From positions 62,001-126,000 of the forward strand of contig QCIU01000002.1 of NCBI GenBank assembly GCA_003216465.1: DNA of 64,000 nucleotides. The letters are read 5' to 3'. The position numbers and the translations under genes are program-made. The stretch comes from Prochlorococcus sp. AG-402-N10 (GTDB lineage Bacteria; Cyanobacteriota; Cyanobacteriia; PCC-6307; Cyanobiaceae). The notes beneath the pieces were generated by a model. It was not told the origin of the DNA and made no database searches. It saw only the letters and a list, made by a program, of their open reading frames with translations. Of the stretch, positions 37,794 through 47,824 are shown in pieces (the first letter of the stretch is position 1; every line of letters begins with the position of its first letter).

Positions 37794-38477
37794 TTAATTC
37801 TTGTAGTAATCAAGATATATAGATTGTGTCGATTCCCCGCTTAACCACCTTTTTCTATAATTCCAATTCTTTAAGGCTTGAATAATAATATTAGTTTTTC
37901 CCCACTTTCTACTACTAGTAGAAATCGGGATATTTAACATTCTTAACTGTTCTTTATTCTTCAATCTTTTTATAAAATCTACATCTTCCATTAAGGGAAT
38001 TTTTCTGTAACCTTTATTTTTGAAATAGGATTTTCTGTGAATAAGTAATCCTTGATCTCCATAGGGATCTTTAAAAATATAGCTTCTAAGATTTACAACG
38101 ATTTCAAGAAATCTATAAATAATTTTTTTGTTATTAATTTTAAATTTAAAAAAATAAATTTTATTATCTTTATCGTTTGTGATTAGTTTTATTTTTTTTA
38201 ACCAATCTTGACTAAGCCTAGAATCGGCATGCATAAATAAAAACCACTTGCCCGTAGCTTTTTTGGCTCCAATATTTAGTTGCAACCCTCTGTTCTTCTC
38301 CTTTAACTCATATATCTTTGCTGCATAGAGATTGGCGATATCTTTTGTTTTATCTTTACTATTGCAATCAACAATTATAATTTCCACTTCTCCATTACTT
38401 ATTGATAAATCTGAAAGTAATAATGGTAAATGTTGAGATTCATTATAGGTAGGAATAATTATTGAGATTTTAGGCAA
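37794..38477 (-). CDS. Glycosyltransferase family 2 (TIGR04283-like)
   Basis: The 227-residue GT-A protein starts PKISIIIPTYNESQHLPLLL, with VEIIIVDCNSKDKTKDIA and LFMHADSRLSQDW (DxD-type metal site) in the middle and MEDVDFIKRL. It resembles the TIGR04283 group linked to arsenosugar synthesis in cyanobacteria. It lies 5 bases after the partner DUF2064 glycosyltransferase and converges with the GNAT gene. The arsM/arsS partner genes are not in the window. Confidence 0.82.
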   Translation of the reverse strand: MPKISIIIPTYNESQHLPLLLSDLSISNGEVEIIIVDCNSKDKTKDIANLYAAKIYELKEKNRGLQLNIGAKKATGKWFLFMHADSRLSQDWLKKIKLITNDKDNKIYFFKFKINNKKIIYRFLEIVVNLRSYIFKDPYGDQGLLIHRKSYFKNKGYRKIPLMEDVDFIKRLKNKEQLRMLNIPISTSSRKWGKTNIIIQALKNWNYRKRWLSGESTQSIYLDYYKN

Positions 38478-38482
38478 CTTAA

Positions 38483-39118
38483 TTATTCTCTTTTTTCAAT
38501 ATCTGATATTGTATCAATATCTATTTTACTTTGAAGAAAGTCATATTTTAAGACCATTGAAGAAAAGTTATTAATAGTTTGTTGGAGAACATTTTCTTTC
38601 CTCCATTTTATATTTATAAATGGTAAATATAAATTAGTAGATAATAATCTCTCTGAAAAAGCAATTAGCCAATATCCACCATCATTTGATGGGCCTAAAA
38701 TAAGATCATTTGTTTTTAGTTTTTGGAGCGTATTTAATAAATCTATATGACAAAAATCTGGAAGGTCGGTTCCAATTAAAATAATATTTTTCATTTTTTT
38801 ATAAAGACCTGATCTTTTATTTAAGAGGATTTGTCTTCTCATTTTTTCTCCTAAGCATCCTTTCCCTTGTAAATTAAAGTCTTTAATTCCTAATTCATCA
38901 GACCATCTTTTACTCTTTTTGAATCCAAGACCAGATATAGCTAAGGAAATATCAATTAAACCTTTCTTTTCAAGAGATCTAGCAACTAAAACTGTATGTT
39001 CTGTCATTTTTCTTTGTACATTCGCAGAACTTATTTTCCCTATATTTTTTGATAATCTAGTTTTACAACGACCATAAGCATGCCACTTAGCCATGATTAT
39101 GAGAAGTGCTTTCTCCAA
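38483..39118 (-). CDS. DUF2064/TIGR04282-type glycosyltransferase
   Basis: A 211-residue protein with LIIMAKWHAYGRCKTRLSKNIG at the N-terminus and LIGTDLPDF (DLP) and ILGPSNDGGYWLIAF in the middle, signatures of the DUF2064 family (TIGR04282). It is paired with the TIGR04283-like glycosyltransferase, an arrangement found in clusters proposed for arsenosugar formation. The exact role is inferred from the pairing. Confidence 0.82.
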   Translation of the reverse strand: MEKALLIIMAKWHAYGRCKTRLSKNIGKISSANVQRKMTEHTVLVARSLEKKGLIDISLAISGLGFKKSKRWSDELGIKDFNLQGKGCLGEKMRRQILLNKRSGLYKKMKNIILIGTDLPDFCHIDLLNTLQKLKTNDLILGPSNDGGYWLIAFSERLLSTNLYLPFINIKWRKENVLQQTINNFSSMVLKYDFLQSKIDIDTISDIEKRE

Positions 39119-39290
39119 TAAAAAATAAAAATAATTACATTTATTATACGGTTTTGCTAATAAATAGATTTTACTTTTTTATATTTTTAAGCTGCATTGT
39201 TAATAAATTTTAAATTTATCATGATCTTATGATTTGAGAATGACCAATTAACAAATCCCCACTAGATTAAATATCTATTGAATAGATTTA

Positions 39291-40682
39291 GTGCAAACAA
39301 CCAATCCTATTTGGGCAGAAGTTCAACAATTGCTTCAAAAGAATTTAAGCAAGCCATCCTTCGAAACTTGGATAAGGCCTGCGAAATTTAATTGTTTTGA
39401 AAATGGCTTGTTAACTTTAATTACTCCCAATAACTTTACGAGTGATTGGCTAAGAAAAAATTATAGTGAAACTATTGAAAAAGCTGCAGAAGAAATTTGT
39501 GGACATAATGTAAAAGTAGTGTTTAAGTCAGAAACCAATACCAACAACAATTTAAATAATCCTGATTTTGTTAGCCCACAAAATATTAATTCTCAGATGA
39601 AATCTTCATCGACAAGTGAGGTCAATAAGTTAATTAATAGATCAAAAAAATCTCATTCTTTAAATACACGTTATGTTTTTAAAAGATTCGTTGTAGGTCC
39701 TAATAGTCGCATGGCACATGCCGCAGCTCTAGCTGTGGCAGAATCTCCTGGGAGGGAATTTAATCCATTATTTATTTGTGGTGGTGTTGGCCTTGGGAAG
39801 ACTCATTTAATGCAAGCTATTGGTCATTATCGAGTAGAAATTGATCCAGAAGCGAAAGTTTTATATGTTTCAACTGAAACTTTTAGTAGTGATTTAATTC
39901 AATCTATAAGAAAAGATGGAATGCATGCCTTTAAAAATAAATATAGATCAGTAGATCTTTTATTAATTGATGATATTCAATTCTTAGAGGGAAAAGAATA
40001 TACACAAGAAGAATTTTTTAATACTTTCAATGCTTTATATGAGGCGGGTAAACAAATCGTCATCGCAAGTGATAGGCCCCCTAGTCAAATTCCTAAGTTA
40101 CAAGAAAGACTAATTTCAAGATTTTCAATGGGATTAATAGCAGATATTCAACCTCCTGATATAGAAACTAGAATGGCAATTTTGCAGAAAAAAGCAGAAC
40201 AAGAAAGAATGAGTCTCCCTAGAGATTTGATTCAATTTATCGCTGGAAGATTCTCCTCAAATATTAGAGAACTAGAAGGGGCTTTTACTAGGGCGGTAGC
40301 ATTTGCGTCAATAACTGGATTACCTATGACAGTTCAATCAATTGCTCCAATGCTTGACCCAAATAGTGTTGGAGTAGTGGTAACTCCTAAACAGGTATTA
40401 AAAAAAGTCTCGGACTTTTTTGAGGTTTCATCTGAAGAATTAGTTAGTTCAAGCAGAAGAAAGCCAGTTAGTCAGGCAAGGCAAATAGGCATGTATCTGA
40501 TGAGACAAGGAACTGATCTAAGCCTTCCAAAAATTGGAGATGAATTTGGAGGTAAAGATCATACAACAGTTATGTATGCTATTGAGCAAGTTGAAAAAAA
40601 ATTGTCAAGTGATCCAAATGTCGCCAGCCAAGTTCAAAAGATTAAGGATTTACTCCAAATCGACTCAAGAAAAAATTTATAG
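39291..40682 (+). CDS. dnaA: Chromosomal replication initiator DnaA
   Basis: The 463-residue AAA+ initiator binds DnaA boxes at the replication origin. Start is GTG 39291. Domain I is at residues 1-80, linker at about 80-125, the ATPase Walker [10 protein letters not shown] near residue 163, [24 protein letters not shown], and the DNA-binding domain [16 protein letters not shown] near residue 424. dnaN is not next to it, so this may not mark the origin; I see no DnaA-box cluster in the 172 bases upstream. Confidence 0.98.
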   Translation: MQTTNPIWAEVQQLLQKNLSKPSFETWIRPAKFNCFENGLLTLITPNNFTSDWLRKNYSETIEKAAEEICGHNVKVVFKSETNTNNNLNNPDFVSPQNINSQMKSSSTSEVNKLINRSKKSHSLNTRYVFKRFVVGPNSRMAHAAALAVAESPGREFNPLFICGGVGLGKTHLMQAIGHYRVEIDPEAKVLYVSTETFSSDLIQSIRKDGMHAFKNKYRSVDLLLIDDIQFLEGKEYTQEEFFNTFNALYEAGKQIVIASDRPPSQIPKLQERLISRFSMGLIADIQPPDIETRMAILQKKAEQERMSLPRDLIQFIAGRFSSNIRELEGAFTRAVAFASITGLPMTVQSIAPMLDPNSVGVVVTPKQVLKKVSDFFEVSSEELVSSSRRKPVSQARQIGMYLMRQGTDLSLPKIGDEFGGKDHTTVMYAIEQVEKKLSSDPNVASQVQKIKDLLQIDSRKNL

Positions 40683-40685
40683 TAC

Positions 40686-41915
40686 TTAACTTAATATAAA
40701 TTTCGCAGGATCTTGATCATATCTATGTTTATCAGGAATCCTGTCAATTTTAGAATTAATACAAGGAGATTCTATTTTATTTAATGATTGTCTTAATAAT
40801 CTCGCTGATAGTATAGGCATGTCTCTTGGCACTGAAATTCTATTTTTTAAGTAGTTTATAGATATAGCTGCCTTATTTGGAATTTCATTAACTTCAGAGG
40901 TCATCATATAAGTCAGAGCACATTTTAATGCTTCCTCAAATAAGTCTTTTTGATAAGGATTAGCATTTATAATGTTATCTTTATGCTTTAGGACTCTTTT
41001 GAGAGCAAATTTAGCGTAATAATCCAAGTCTAGATCTTGATTAAATTCCAACTCCCCAAGTCCCTCTCCATTATTTATTAAATTAGAATAGGAAATTTGT
41101 TGTGCATTCATCTCTTTGAAACAGCTACCCATTTGAGGAGGTAAGTCATGGGAATGTGTATGAAAATCCCCTTGAGTACCTCTATAAATACTAGAATTTT
41201 CAAGGAGTGTAAACCATCTATCAATAAAAGGATAATTTTTTCTTAAATTGAATCCTTTGTAATAGCTTAAAGAAGCATTCATTCTTTCCAAATATGGAAC
41301 AAAAATGATATCTCCAGTACCTGGCTCTAATTTTTTAGAATCATATATTGGCGAATCTATAAATCCTGTTTTGGATAAACTTAATATTTTTTCAAGTTTT
41401 AAAATAGATTCTCTAAATTTGTTTTTGCTTAAGGATTGATCTAGATAACTAAAGTTTTTTTTACAAAGCCAATTACACCATGACCTAAAAATCTCTCTCT
41501 CTAAATTTCTAGCATCATGAAGACCTTTTGATAAGAGAGATGAACCAAGTGCTCCGAATTCATTTTCTAAGGAAGTAATTATGTTATCGCTTTCAGTAAT
41601 TAACTTTCCATTTAATTCTATCGCAGGTAATTTACCTGACCTTACTTTGTTGAGATACCATTTTTCTTTTTGGCCATAACAATACATATTTATTTTCTTT
41701 ACTCTGTAGGGGATTCTTTTAAATTCAAGCCATAACCAAATCTTTTGACAGTAAGGGCACCAAGAATGTCTATCTCGATATAAAATAACATCGACTTCTT
41801 TTTCAGTATGACTAAATAACCTTAAGTTTGAGTAAGAATTATTTATCCCATTAACTCTGTCAATATCATCAATGTTGAGTTTACTTAAATCGGCCCAACT
41901 CAAAACGTTTTTCAT
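40686..41915 (-). CDS. Glutathione S-transferase family protein, large
   Basis: A 409-residue protein whose N-terminal half carries a thioredoxin-fold GST domain with RDRHSWCPYCQKIWLWLEFKRIPYRVKKI; the CPYC is the glutaredoxin-type redox motif. The C-terminal extension of about 150 residues has no family I can name. It lies between dnaA and gor on the opposite strand from both, suggesting a role in glutathione metabolism, but that is inference. Confidence 0.82.
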   Translation of the reverse strand: MKNVLSWADLSKLNIDDIDRVNGINNSYSNLRLFSHTEKEVDVILYRDRHSWCPYCQKIWLWLEFKRIPYRVKKINMYCYGQKEKWYLNKVRSGKLPAIELNGKLITESDNIITSLENEFGALGSSLLSKGLHDARNLEREIFRSWCNWLCKKNFSYLDQSLSKNKFRESILKLEKILSLSKTGFIDSPIYDSKKLEPGTGDIIFVPYLERMNASLSYYKGFNLRKNYPFIDRWFTLLENSSIYRGTQGDFHTHSHDLPPQMGSCFKEMNAQQISYSNLINNGEGLGELEFNQDLDLDYYAKFALKRVLKHKDNIINANPYQKDLFEEALKCALTYMMTSEVNEIPNKAAISINYLKNRISVPRDMPILSARLLRQSLNKIESPCINSKIDRIPDKHRYDQDPAKFILS

Positions 41916-41966
41916 TTGTTGATATCAAGCCTTATATTTACGATATAATAAATGATTTAAAAGGTT

Positions 41967-43331
41967 TTGGATTTCGAATTTGACTTAATTGTAGTTGGGG
42001 CTGGTTCAGGAGGATTGGCTGCAGCAAAACGCGCTGCGAGTTATGGTGCAAAAGTTGCAATAATTGAAGTTAATAAAATAGGTGGGACTTGCGTTATTAG
42101 AGGTTGTGTACCAAAAAAACTGATGGTATATGCTGCTAATAATAGAAGTAATATGTATTCTGCTGAAGGTTATGGCTTAATAAGCAAAGAAATAACTTTT
42201 AAATCTAATATCCTACTAAAAAACGTTAGAGAAGAGGTTTCTAGATTAAGTGAATTACATTCAAACTCTTTAAAAAAATTAAATGTAGAAGTTTTTGAAG
42301 GCCATGGAAGATTTTTAAATCAAAATTTTATAGAAATAGTTTGTCCAAAAACAAAAAATATTTTAGGAAAAGTAAGTGCAAAAAAAATTCTTATTTCAGT
42401 TGGTGGTAAACCAAAAAAATTAAATATTCCTGGAATAGAGTATGCCTGGAGTAGTGATGATATTTTTGAATTAAAAGATTTTCCTAAGACATTATTAATA
42501 GTTGGTGGAGGTTATATCGCATGTGAATTTGCTTCAATTTTTAAAAACTTGGGTACTGAAGTTACACAATTAGTTAGAGGTAAGAACTTATTAAATGGCT
42601 TTGACAAAGACTTATCAGAATGTTTAGAAAAATCAATGACTGCTCTAGGTATAGATTTAAAATTTAAAAATCAATTAAAGTCTATTAAAAAAATAAATGG
42701 CAATCTAGAGTCAACTTTGGCTTCGGGGAATAAACTATTAACCCAAAATATACTAATTGCAACTGGACGAGAACCGAATCTAGAAAGATTGCATTTAGAA
42801 AATCTAAATCTAAAAATGGATGGCGCTTTTTTAGAGGTCAATGAACTGAATCAGACAAGTAATCCCAATATATTTGCTATTGGAGATGTAATAAAAAAAC
42901 CAAATTTAACTCCAGTAGCAATAGAACAAGGGCGAGTTTTTGCAGATAATTATTTTGCTTATCATAAAAGAAGAGTTAATTATAAAAATATTCCCAAGGC
43001 AGTCTTTACTATCCCAGAAATTTCAACTGTTGGACTTAGTGAGGAAGAAGCAAAAGAAATTTATTCGGAAGTAAATATAAAAATTTTCAAATGTAGTTTT
43101 AATCCTATGTCTAATACTTTTAAAAAAAATAAATCTAAATGTCTTTTAAAACTTGTTGTCAACAAAATGAATGATAAGGTTTTAGGTTGTCATATGTTTG
43201 GGGAAGCCGCTTCTGAGATTATACAAATGGTATCAGTCTCTTTAAATGCTGGAATTACTAAAAAGGATTTTGATACTACTATGGCTTTGCATCCAACTAT
43301 TTCAGAGGAATTTGTAACTATGTATGGCTAA
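41967..43331 (+). CDS. gor: Glutathione reductase
   Basis: The FAD-dependent disulfide reductase regenerates glutathione with NADPH. The 454-residue protein has the FAD-binding GAGSGGLAAAKRAA, the redox-active GGTCVIRGCVPKK (CVxxxC), a second Rossmann motif IVGGGYIACEFASI, and the C-terminal active-site LHPTISEEF. It starts at TTG 41967. It is divergent from the GST gene by about 50 bases, consistent with shared function. Confidence 0.96.
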   Translation: MDFEFDLIVVGAGSGGLAAAKRAASYGAKVAIIEVNKIGGTCVIRGCVPKKLMVYAANNRSNMYSAEGYGLISKEITFKSNILLKNVREEVSRLSELHSNSLKKLNVEVFEGHGRFLNQNFIEIVCPKTKNILGKVSAKKILISVGGKPKKLNIPGIEYAWSSDDIFELKDFPKTLLIVGGGYIACEFASIFKNLGTEVTQLVRGKNLLNGFDKDLSECLEKSMTALGIDLKFKNQLKSIKKINGNLESTLASGNKLLTQNILIATGREPNLERLHLENLNLKMDGAFLEVNELNQTSNPNIFAIGDVIKKPNLTPVAIEQGRVFADNYFAYHKRRVNYKNIPKAVFTIPEISTVGLSEEEAKEIYSEVNIKIFKCSFNPMSNTFKKNKSKCLLKLVVNKMNDKVLGCHMFGEAASEIIQMVSVSLNAGITKKDFDTTMALHPTISEEFVTMYG

Positions 43332-43336
43332 TGAAA

Positions 43337-44422
43337 TTATCTTCTAGAAACTTTAAACCTTTCTTGAGCAATAAGAAAAACTGTAAAAAATGCAAAATAA
43401 ATAAAAATACACACTCTCATTTGATATAGATTGCTAAATCCCCTTAAGAACAATAACTTATCAATGATGTAAAAAATATAAAGATTCAAAAGTATGAAGC
43501 CTTCAATTCTAGTGATTTTACCCTTGGTCCAAAAAATTGGAAGGCATGCAAAAGTAGTTAAAACCATAAATGGTAAGTCAACTTTTATTAGGCTTAGTTC
43601 AATTAGTAAACCTTTCAATCCAGAGAAAATACTGCAACTACCAAGTATAAGAAGCTGATTGAGCAAATTGCTTCCAATAACATTACCGATGGCGAGATCT
43701 GTTTTGCCTTTAAAAGCTGCAATTATTGATGTAACTAACTCTGGCAGGGAGGTTCCTGTCGCGACAATAGTAAGACCAATAGTAACTTCATTTACGCCTA
43801 GTAGAGTTGCTAACGATTGAGATCCATTTACTAAAATATTCGAACCGATACTTAGAAGAAGAATTCCAGATATAAATTTTAATATAATATTGAGCTTACC
43901 TCCCTCTATCCCTTGAGATTCTTCTATCTCAGGTTCAGCATTTCTAGTATCCTCTTCATTCTCCTTAATGGTATTTATTTCCCAAATTGTATTTAGAATT
44001 AAACAAAATATTAGAAAAATTCCTGCTTGCCAAGTTAATAGACCAGTTGAAGACATTGCCCAGACTGCACATGAAATAGCTATTAGAAGAGGTACATCTC
44101 GTCTGACAATTCTGCTTTTGACTTTTAAAGGTGTTATCAATGAGCTTATTCCTAAGACAACAAGAACATTAAAAATATTGCTTCCTATTACATTGCTAGC
44201 TGCAAGCGAGTCACTTCCCTTTAAAACTGAATTTAAACTTACTAACAATTCAGGTGAACTCGTACCCAAGGAAACTACAGTTAAACCAATTACTATTTGA
44301 GGTATCCCTAAAATTAACGATAAAGAAATCGCCCCTTGAATGAATAGTTCTCCACCTCCAAAAAGTAATATTATTCCTATTATTATCTCTATTATTGGCA
44401 ATATAAATTCACTCATATTCAA
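43337..44422 (-). CDS. Calcium/sodium exchanger (YrbG/CaCA family)
   Basis: The 361-residue membrane protein has two alpha-repeats, GLTVVSLGTSSPELLVSLNS (near residue 46) and GLTIVATGTSLPELVTSII (near 219), typical of cation:Ca2+ antiporters. About ten transmembrane segments are predicted, with a hydrophilic loop near residues 150-175. The C-terminal 90 residues extend beyond the usual core and end in a charged tail. It converges on gor. The cation is inferred from the family. Confidence 0.9.
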   Translation of the reverse strand: MNMSEFILPIIEIIIGIILLFGGGELFIQGAISLSLILGIPQIVIGLTVVSLGTSSPELLVSLNSVLKGSDSLAASNVIGSNIFNVLVVLGISSLITPLKVKSRIVRRDVPLLIAISCAVWAMSSTGLLTWQAGIFLIFCLILNTIWEINTIKENEEDTRNAEPEIEESQGIEGGKLNIILKFISGILLLSIGSNILVNGSQSLATLLGVNEVTIGLTIVATGTSLPELVTSIIAAFKGKTDLAIGNVIGSNLLNQLLILGSCSIFSGLKGLLIELSLIKVDLPFMVLTTFACLPIFWTKGKITRIEGFILLNLYIFYIIDKLLFLRGFSNLYQMRVCIFIYFAFFTVFLIAQERFKVSRR

Positions 44423-44523
44423 AAGACTTATTTAGATGATTATATCTTTAATTTATTCAATAACTACCTTAAAACTATTGTCAATTTTTATTTGCTGTTA
44501 AGATTAATTAAATAATAAAAATT

Positions 44524-45573
44524 TTGAAAGAATTAACTATATTAAAACCTGATGATTGGCATTTACATTTAAGGGAAGGTATTGTTTTAAAAAATATTAT
44601 TAGGTTTACATCCGAACTTTTTGGGAGAGCTATTGTGATGCCAAATACAAAAAATCCAATAACATCGATAAAAAAATGTATTTCTTACAAGAAATCTATA
44701 TCTGAAGCATTGCCTGAAAATTCCACATTTGATCCATTAATGACTATATATTTAACTGACGAAACAAAAAAAGATGAATTAACGGAAGGCTTTAACAAGA
44801 ATGTTTTCTTTGCTGCCAAATTATATCCTGCTAATGCGACAACCAACTCCAGTTTTGGGGTTAAAAAAATAGAAAATCTTTATGAAGTTTTTGAAGTTAT
44901 GCAAGAACTTGAAATGCCTCTTTTAATTCATGGAGAAGTGAATGATCCCGAAGTAGATATTTTTGATAGGGAAGAAGTTTTTATAGATAAAGAACTATCA
45001 CCTTTAATAAAAAAATTTCCAAAATTAAAGATTGTTTTAGAACATATAACTACAGCCCATGCTGTTGATTTTGTTCAAGATAATAACTTAGGAGCTACTA
45101 TTACTCCTCATCATTTACATATAAATAGAAATGCGATGTTCTTTGGTGGTTTAAATAGTGACTTTTACTGCTTACCTGTACCTAAGAGAGAAAAAAATAG
45201 AATTGCTTTAAGGAAAGCTGCTACTAGCGGAAAAGAATGTTTTTTCTTAGGCACAGATTCTGCACCTCATCTAAGACAGTGGAAAGCCTTTTGTGGTTGT
45301 GCGGGTATTTTTAATTCTCCAGTAGCAATAGAAAGCTATGTAAAAGTATTTGAGGAAGAAAATGCCTTAGATCAATTCGAGAAATTTGCAAGTTTGAATG
45401 GGCCAAAATTTTATCATTTGCCAATTAATAAAGAAAAAATAAAGTTGGTATCTATGTCGAATCAAATTCCAGAATTTATTGATGTAATTGAGGGAAAAAA
45501 GGTTTTGGGACAAATAAAACCATTTCATGGAGGTGAAACTTTATCTTGGCGAGTAGAGGGAATAGTTAAATAA
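44524..45573 (+). CDS. pyrC: Dihydroorotase
   Basis: PyrC cyclises carbamoyl aspartate to dihydroorotate. The 349-residue type I enzyme has the metal-site DDWHLHLREG near residue 12, LYPANATTNSSFGV, LLIHGEVND and TITPHHLHINRN in the barrel and LGTDSAPH near residue 240. The start is TTG 44524. A gap of 171 bases separates it from the tRNA downstream. Confidence 0.96.
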   Translation: MKELTILKPDDWHLHLREGIVLKNIIRFTSELFGRAIVMPNTKNPITSIKKCISYKKSISEALPENSTFDPLMTIYLTDETKKDELTEGFNKNVFFAAKLYPANATTNSSFGVKKIENLYEVFEVMQELEMPLLIHGEVNDPEVDIFDREEVFIDKELSPLIKKFPKLKIVLEHITTAHAVDFVQDNNLGATITPHHLHINRNAMFFGGLNSDFYCLPVPKREKNRIALRKAATSGKECFFLGTDSAPHLRQWKAFCGCAGIFNSPVAIESYVKVFEEENALDQFEKFASLNGPKFYHLPINKEKIKLVSMSNQIPEFIDVIEGKKVLGQIKPFHGGETLSWRVEGIVK

Positions 45574-45744
45574 AAAAATCTATTATCTTAAGAAAAATGT
45601 AAATAAGCAATTGTTCTTTAAATAATAAATTTAAAGATTGAAGATAAATTCTATTTTAAAGATTTCGAGAAAATGTAAATATTCGCATTTTTCTTGGTTA
45701 ATTGAGATACTTTCAGCTACGATTGGAAAGCGCAAATTCCTTTT

Positions 45745-45830
45745 GGGAGTGTGGCGGAATTGGTAGACGCGCCGGACTTAAAATCCGTCGAGCGCTTTAG
45801 CTCGTGGGGGTTCAAGTCCCCCCACTCCCA
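45745..45830 (+). tRNA. tRNA-Leu (UAA)
   Basis: An 86-base tRNA with acceptor stem GGGAGTG/CACTCCC and a TTCAAGTCC T-loop. The anticodon TAA (45779-45781) sits in the loop CTTAAAA, and the extended variable arm expected of class II leucine tRNAs is present. The discriminator base A is encoded; CCA is not. No intron is visible. Confidence 0.95.
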
Positions 45831-45910
45831 TTCTTAAACTATTTATTTTTAGTTCTTACGATAACTTTCAATAATTGTTATGTTTTAACTAAGAAAAACC
45901 AGAAATTTAA

Positions 45911-46144
45911 ATGGAAAGTATTTTTAATAGTTCATTTGCTACTCTAGTTGCCTACATTGCGATTATTTCTCTTTATTTAATAGTTTCCCCTCTAATTCTC
46001 TTTTATTGGATGAATAACAGATGGAATGTTATGGGCAAATTAGAGAGATTAGGAGTTTATGGATTAGTTTTTCTTTTTTTCCCAGGTTTAATTTTATTTT
46101 CTCCATTCTTAAATCTCAGATTAAGAGGAGATAGAAAAGGGTAA
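45911..46144 (+). CDS. ndhL: NAD(P)H-quinone oxidoreductase subunit L
   Basis: A 77-residue small membrane subunit of the cyanobacterial NDH-1 complex, involved in cyclic electron flow and CO2 uptake. Two hydrophobic segments (about residues 10-32 and 45-66) and the sequence [32 protein letters not shown] are characteristic. It lies 4 bases before the DUF3007 gene and shares its transcript with trpA. Confidence 0.93.
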   Translation: MESIFNSSFATLVAYIAIISLYLIVSPLILFYWMNNRWNVMGKLERLGVYGLVFLFFPGLILFSPFLNLRLRGDRKG

Positions 46145-46148
46145 ATAA

Positions 46149-46469
46149 TTGACTAAAGGTAAAGTTCTACAAATCGGCTTATTATTCTCTTTATTAGGAT
46201 TATTAAGTTATAAATTAGCACCACAATTTGGTATCGATAACTTTACAACTAGTACTATCTCAAATTTTATCTTAATTGTGATTGTAATAACTTGGGTATC
46301 ATCTTATGTATTGAGAGTTATAAGCGGAAAGATGACTTTTATGGAACAAAGGAAGCGTTATAGAAAAGAATATGAAAAAATTGTGAATGATAAACTAGAA
46401 ATCAAATTTAACTCATTATCAAAAGAAGAGCAGGATAAACTAATGAAAGATTTAGAAAAAAATCCATAA
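46149..46469 (+). CDS. DUF3007 family membrane protein
   Basis: The 106-residue protein has two hydrophobic segments (about residues 6-22 and 36-58) followed by a charged tail with KMTFMEQRKRYRKEYE, the signature of the DUF3007 family conserved in cyanobacteria. It starts with TTG. It is between ndhL and trpA, so a link to NDH-1 is possible but unproven. Confidence 0.82.
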   Translation: MTKGKVLQIGLLFSLLGLLSYKLAPQFGIDNFTTSTISNFILIVIVITWVSSYVLRVISGKMTFMEQRKRYRKEYEKIVNDKLEIKFNSLSKEEQDKLMKDLEKNP

Positions 46470-46507
46470 ACATCTTAAAAATTATCATATAAAAATTTCA
46501 AAAATTC

Positions 46508-47347
46508 ATGAAAGAAAAAAAGAAAAAGCAAATTACTAAAAATGAAACTTTATCAAAAATAAATGAGAAATTTTTGGAATTAAAAAAAAGCAATAAATTA
46601 GCTTTGATGCCCTTCATAATGGCAGGTGATCCTAATATTGAAATCACATCAGAAATTTTATTAAAGTTGCAAGAAAAGGGAGCTGATCTTATTGAATTGG
46701 GAATTCCATACAGCGACCCTCTTGCAGATGGACCGATTATCCAGTTTTCTGCCTCGCGAGCTTTAAATTCAGGAACTACTTCAAAGAAAGTTATCCAACT
46801 ATTGGAGTCTTTAAAAGGTAAGCTAAATATTCCAATAATACTTTTTACTTACTTCAATCCTATTTTAAGTTTTGGGTTTGAGGATTTTTGTGAAATAGCC
46901 TCCAAAGCAGGTGTCTCAGGTCTAATCATTCCTGATCTTCCATTGGAAGAAGCAAAAAAGTTTTCAGAAATTATTAGCAATTTTTCTATAGACTTAATAT
47001 TGTTAGTTGCACCCACTACTCCGTCTGACAGAATGAAAACTATAACTAAGAATACTAGAGGATTTACTTATTTAGTAAGCGTAACTGGAGTAACAGGAGA
47101 GAGAAATGAAATGGAAAATAGAGTTGAAAGTCTTATTACTAAATTAAAAGATATAAGCATTAATCCAGTCGCAGTTGGATTTGGTATATCTACTCCTGAA
47201 CATGTTAAAAAAGTTCGAAATTGGGGAGCTGATGGAGTAATTATAGGAAGCGCATTTATCAAAAGAATTTCTAATTCTGATGAAAAAGAAGTTGTTAATC
47301 AAATTGGAAACTTTTGCGAAGAAATGCGTATAGCTGCGGATCAATAA
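46508..47347 (+). CDS. trpA: Tryptophan synthase alpha chain
   Basis: TrpA cleaves indole-glycerol phosphate to indole in the alpha site of tryptophan synthase. The TIM barrel has LMPFIMAGDPNIEIT, ELGIPYSDPLADGPIIQ (with catalytic Asp and the conserved Glu) and VSVTGVTGER. The 279-residue length includes a lysine-rich N-terminus. It converges on the AbrB-type regulator gene. Confidence 0.96.
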   Translation: MKEKKKKQITKNETLSKINEKFLELKKSNKLALMPFIMAGDPNIEITSEILLKLQEKGADLIELGIPYSDPLADGPIIQFSASRALNSGTTSKKVIQLLESLKGKLNIPIILFTYFNPILSFGFEDFCEIASKAGVSGLIIPDLPLEEAKKFSEIISNFSIDLILLVAPTTPSDRMKTITKNTRGFTYLVSVTGVTGERNEMENRVESLITKLKDISINPVAVGFGISTPEHVKKVRNWGADGVIIGSAFIKRISNSDEKEVVNQIGNFCEEMRIAADQ

Positions 47348-47365
47348 AATTAAATAAAAGCTAAT

Positions 47366-47725
47366 TTATTTTGATTCGTTAGTAGGTAATAATCTTATTT
47401 GTTTTCTCCCTAATTTTATTTCAAACTCGTCCCCTGCTTTTAAATCTAAGAGTGCTGTATATGCTTTCCCTATTAATAAATTTCCGTTCCCTTGCACTGT
47501 TGCTACATAACTTAATTTTCTACCACCTTTGCCAATCCCTGCTACTCCCGCATCACCTAGGTTAACACCTTTTGCTTCAAGAAGGGCTTCATAAAATGCG
47601 GTGAAATTTAAACGTTCACCCCCGTTTTTTTTAGTGGAAACATATCCACAAGCGCGAACAAGATCAGACTTACTAATATCACCAAGTTCTTTAACTTTAG
47701 CAAGAAGATCGCTACCAGTGAGCAT
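47366..47725 (-). CDS. AbrB-type transcriptional regulator (cyAbrB)
   Basis: A 119-residue protein with the cyanobacterial AbrB pattern: MLTGSDLLAKVKELGDISKSDLVRACGYV at the N-terminus and AYTALLDLKAGDEFEIKLGRKQIRLLP at the C-terminus, where the AbrB fold lies. cyAbrB factors regulate nitrogen and carbon metabolism in other cyanobacteria. It converges on trpA. The target genes here are unknown. Confidence 0.87.
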   Translation of the reverse strand: MLTGSDLLAKVKELGDISKSDLVRACGYVSTKKNGGERLNFTAFYEALLEAKGVNLGDAGVAGIGKGGRKLSYVATVQGNGNLLIGKAYTALLDLKAGDEFEIKLGRKQIRLLPTNESK

Positions 47726-47824
47726 AATAAATTAATAAAAAGTTATTCTTAATTAACATAGCAATTAGTATGTAATTTGTGCAATTATTAATTATGTATT
47801 TATTCAATTAGTTATCTTTTAATA

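Noticed and set aside
39119-39290. Replication origin upstream of dnaA
   Set aside because: I see no cluster of DnaA boxes and dnaN is not adjacent, so the link to oriC is not supported.
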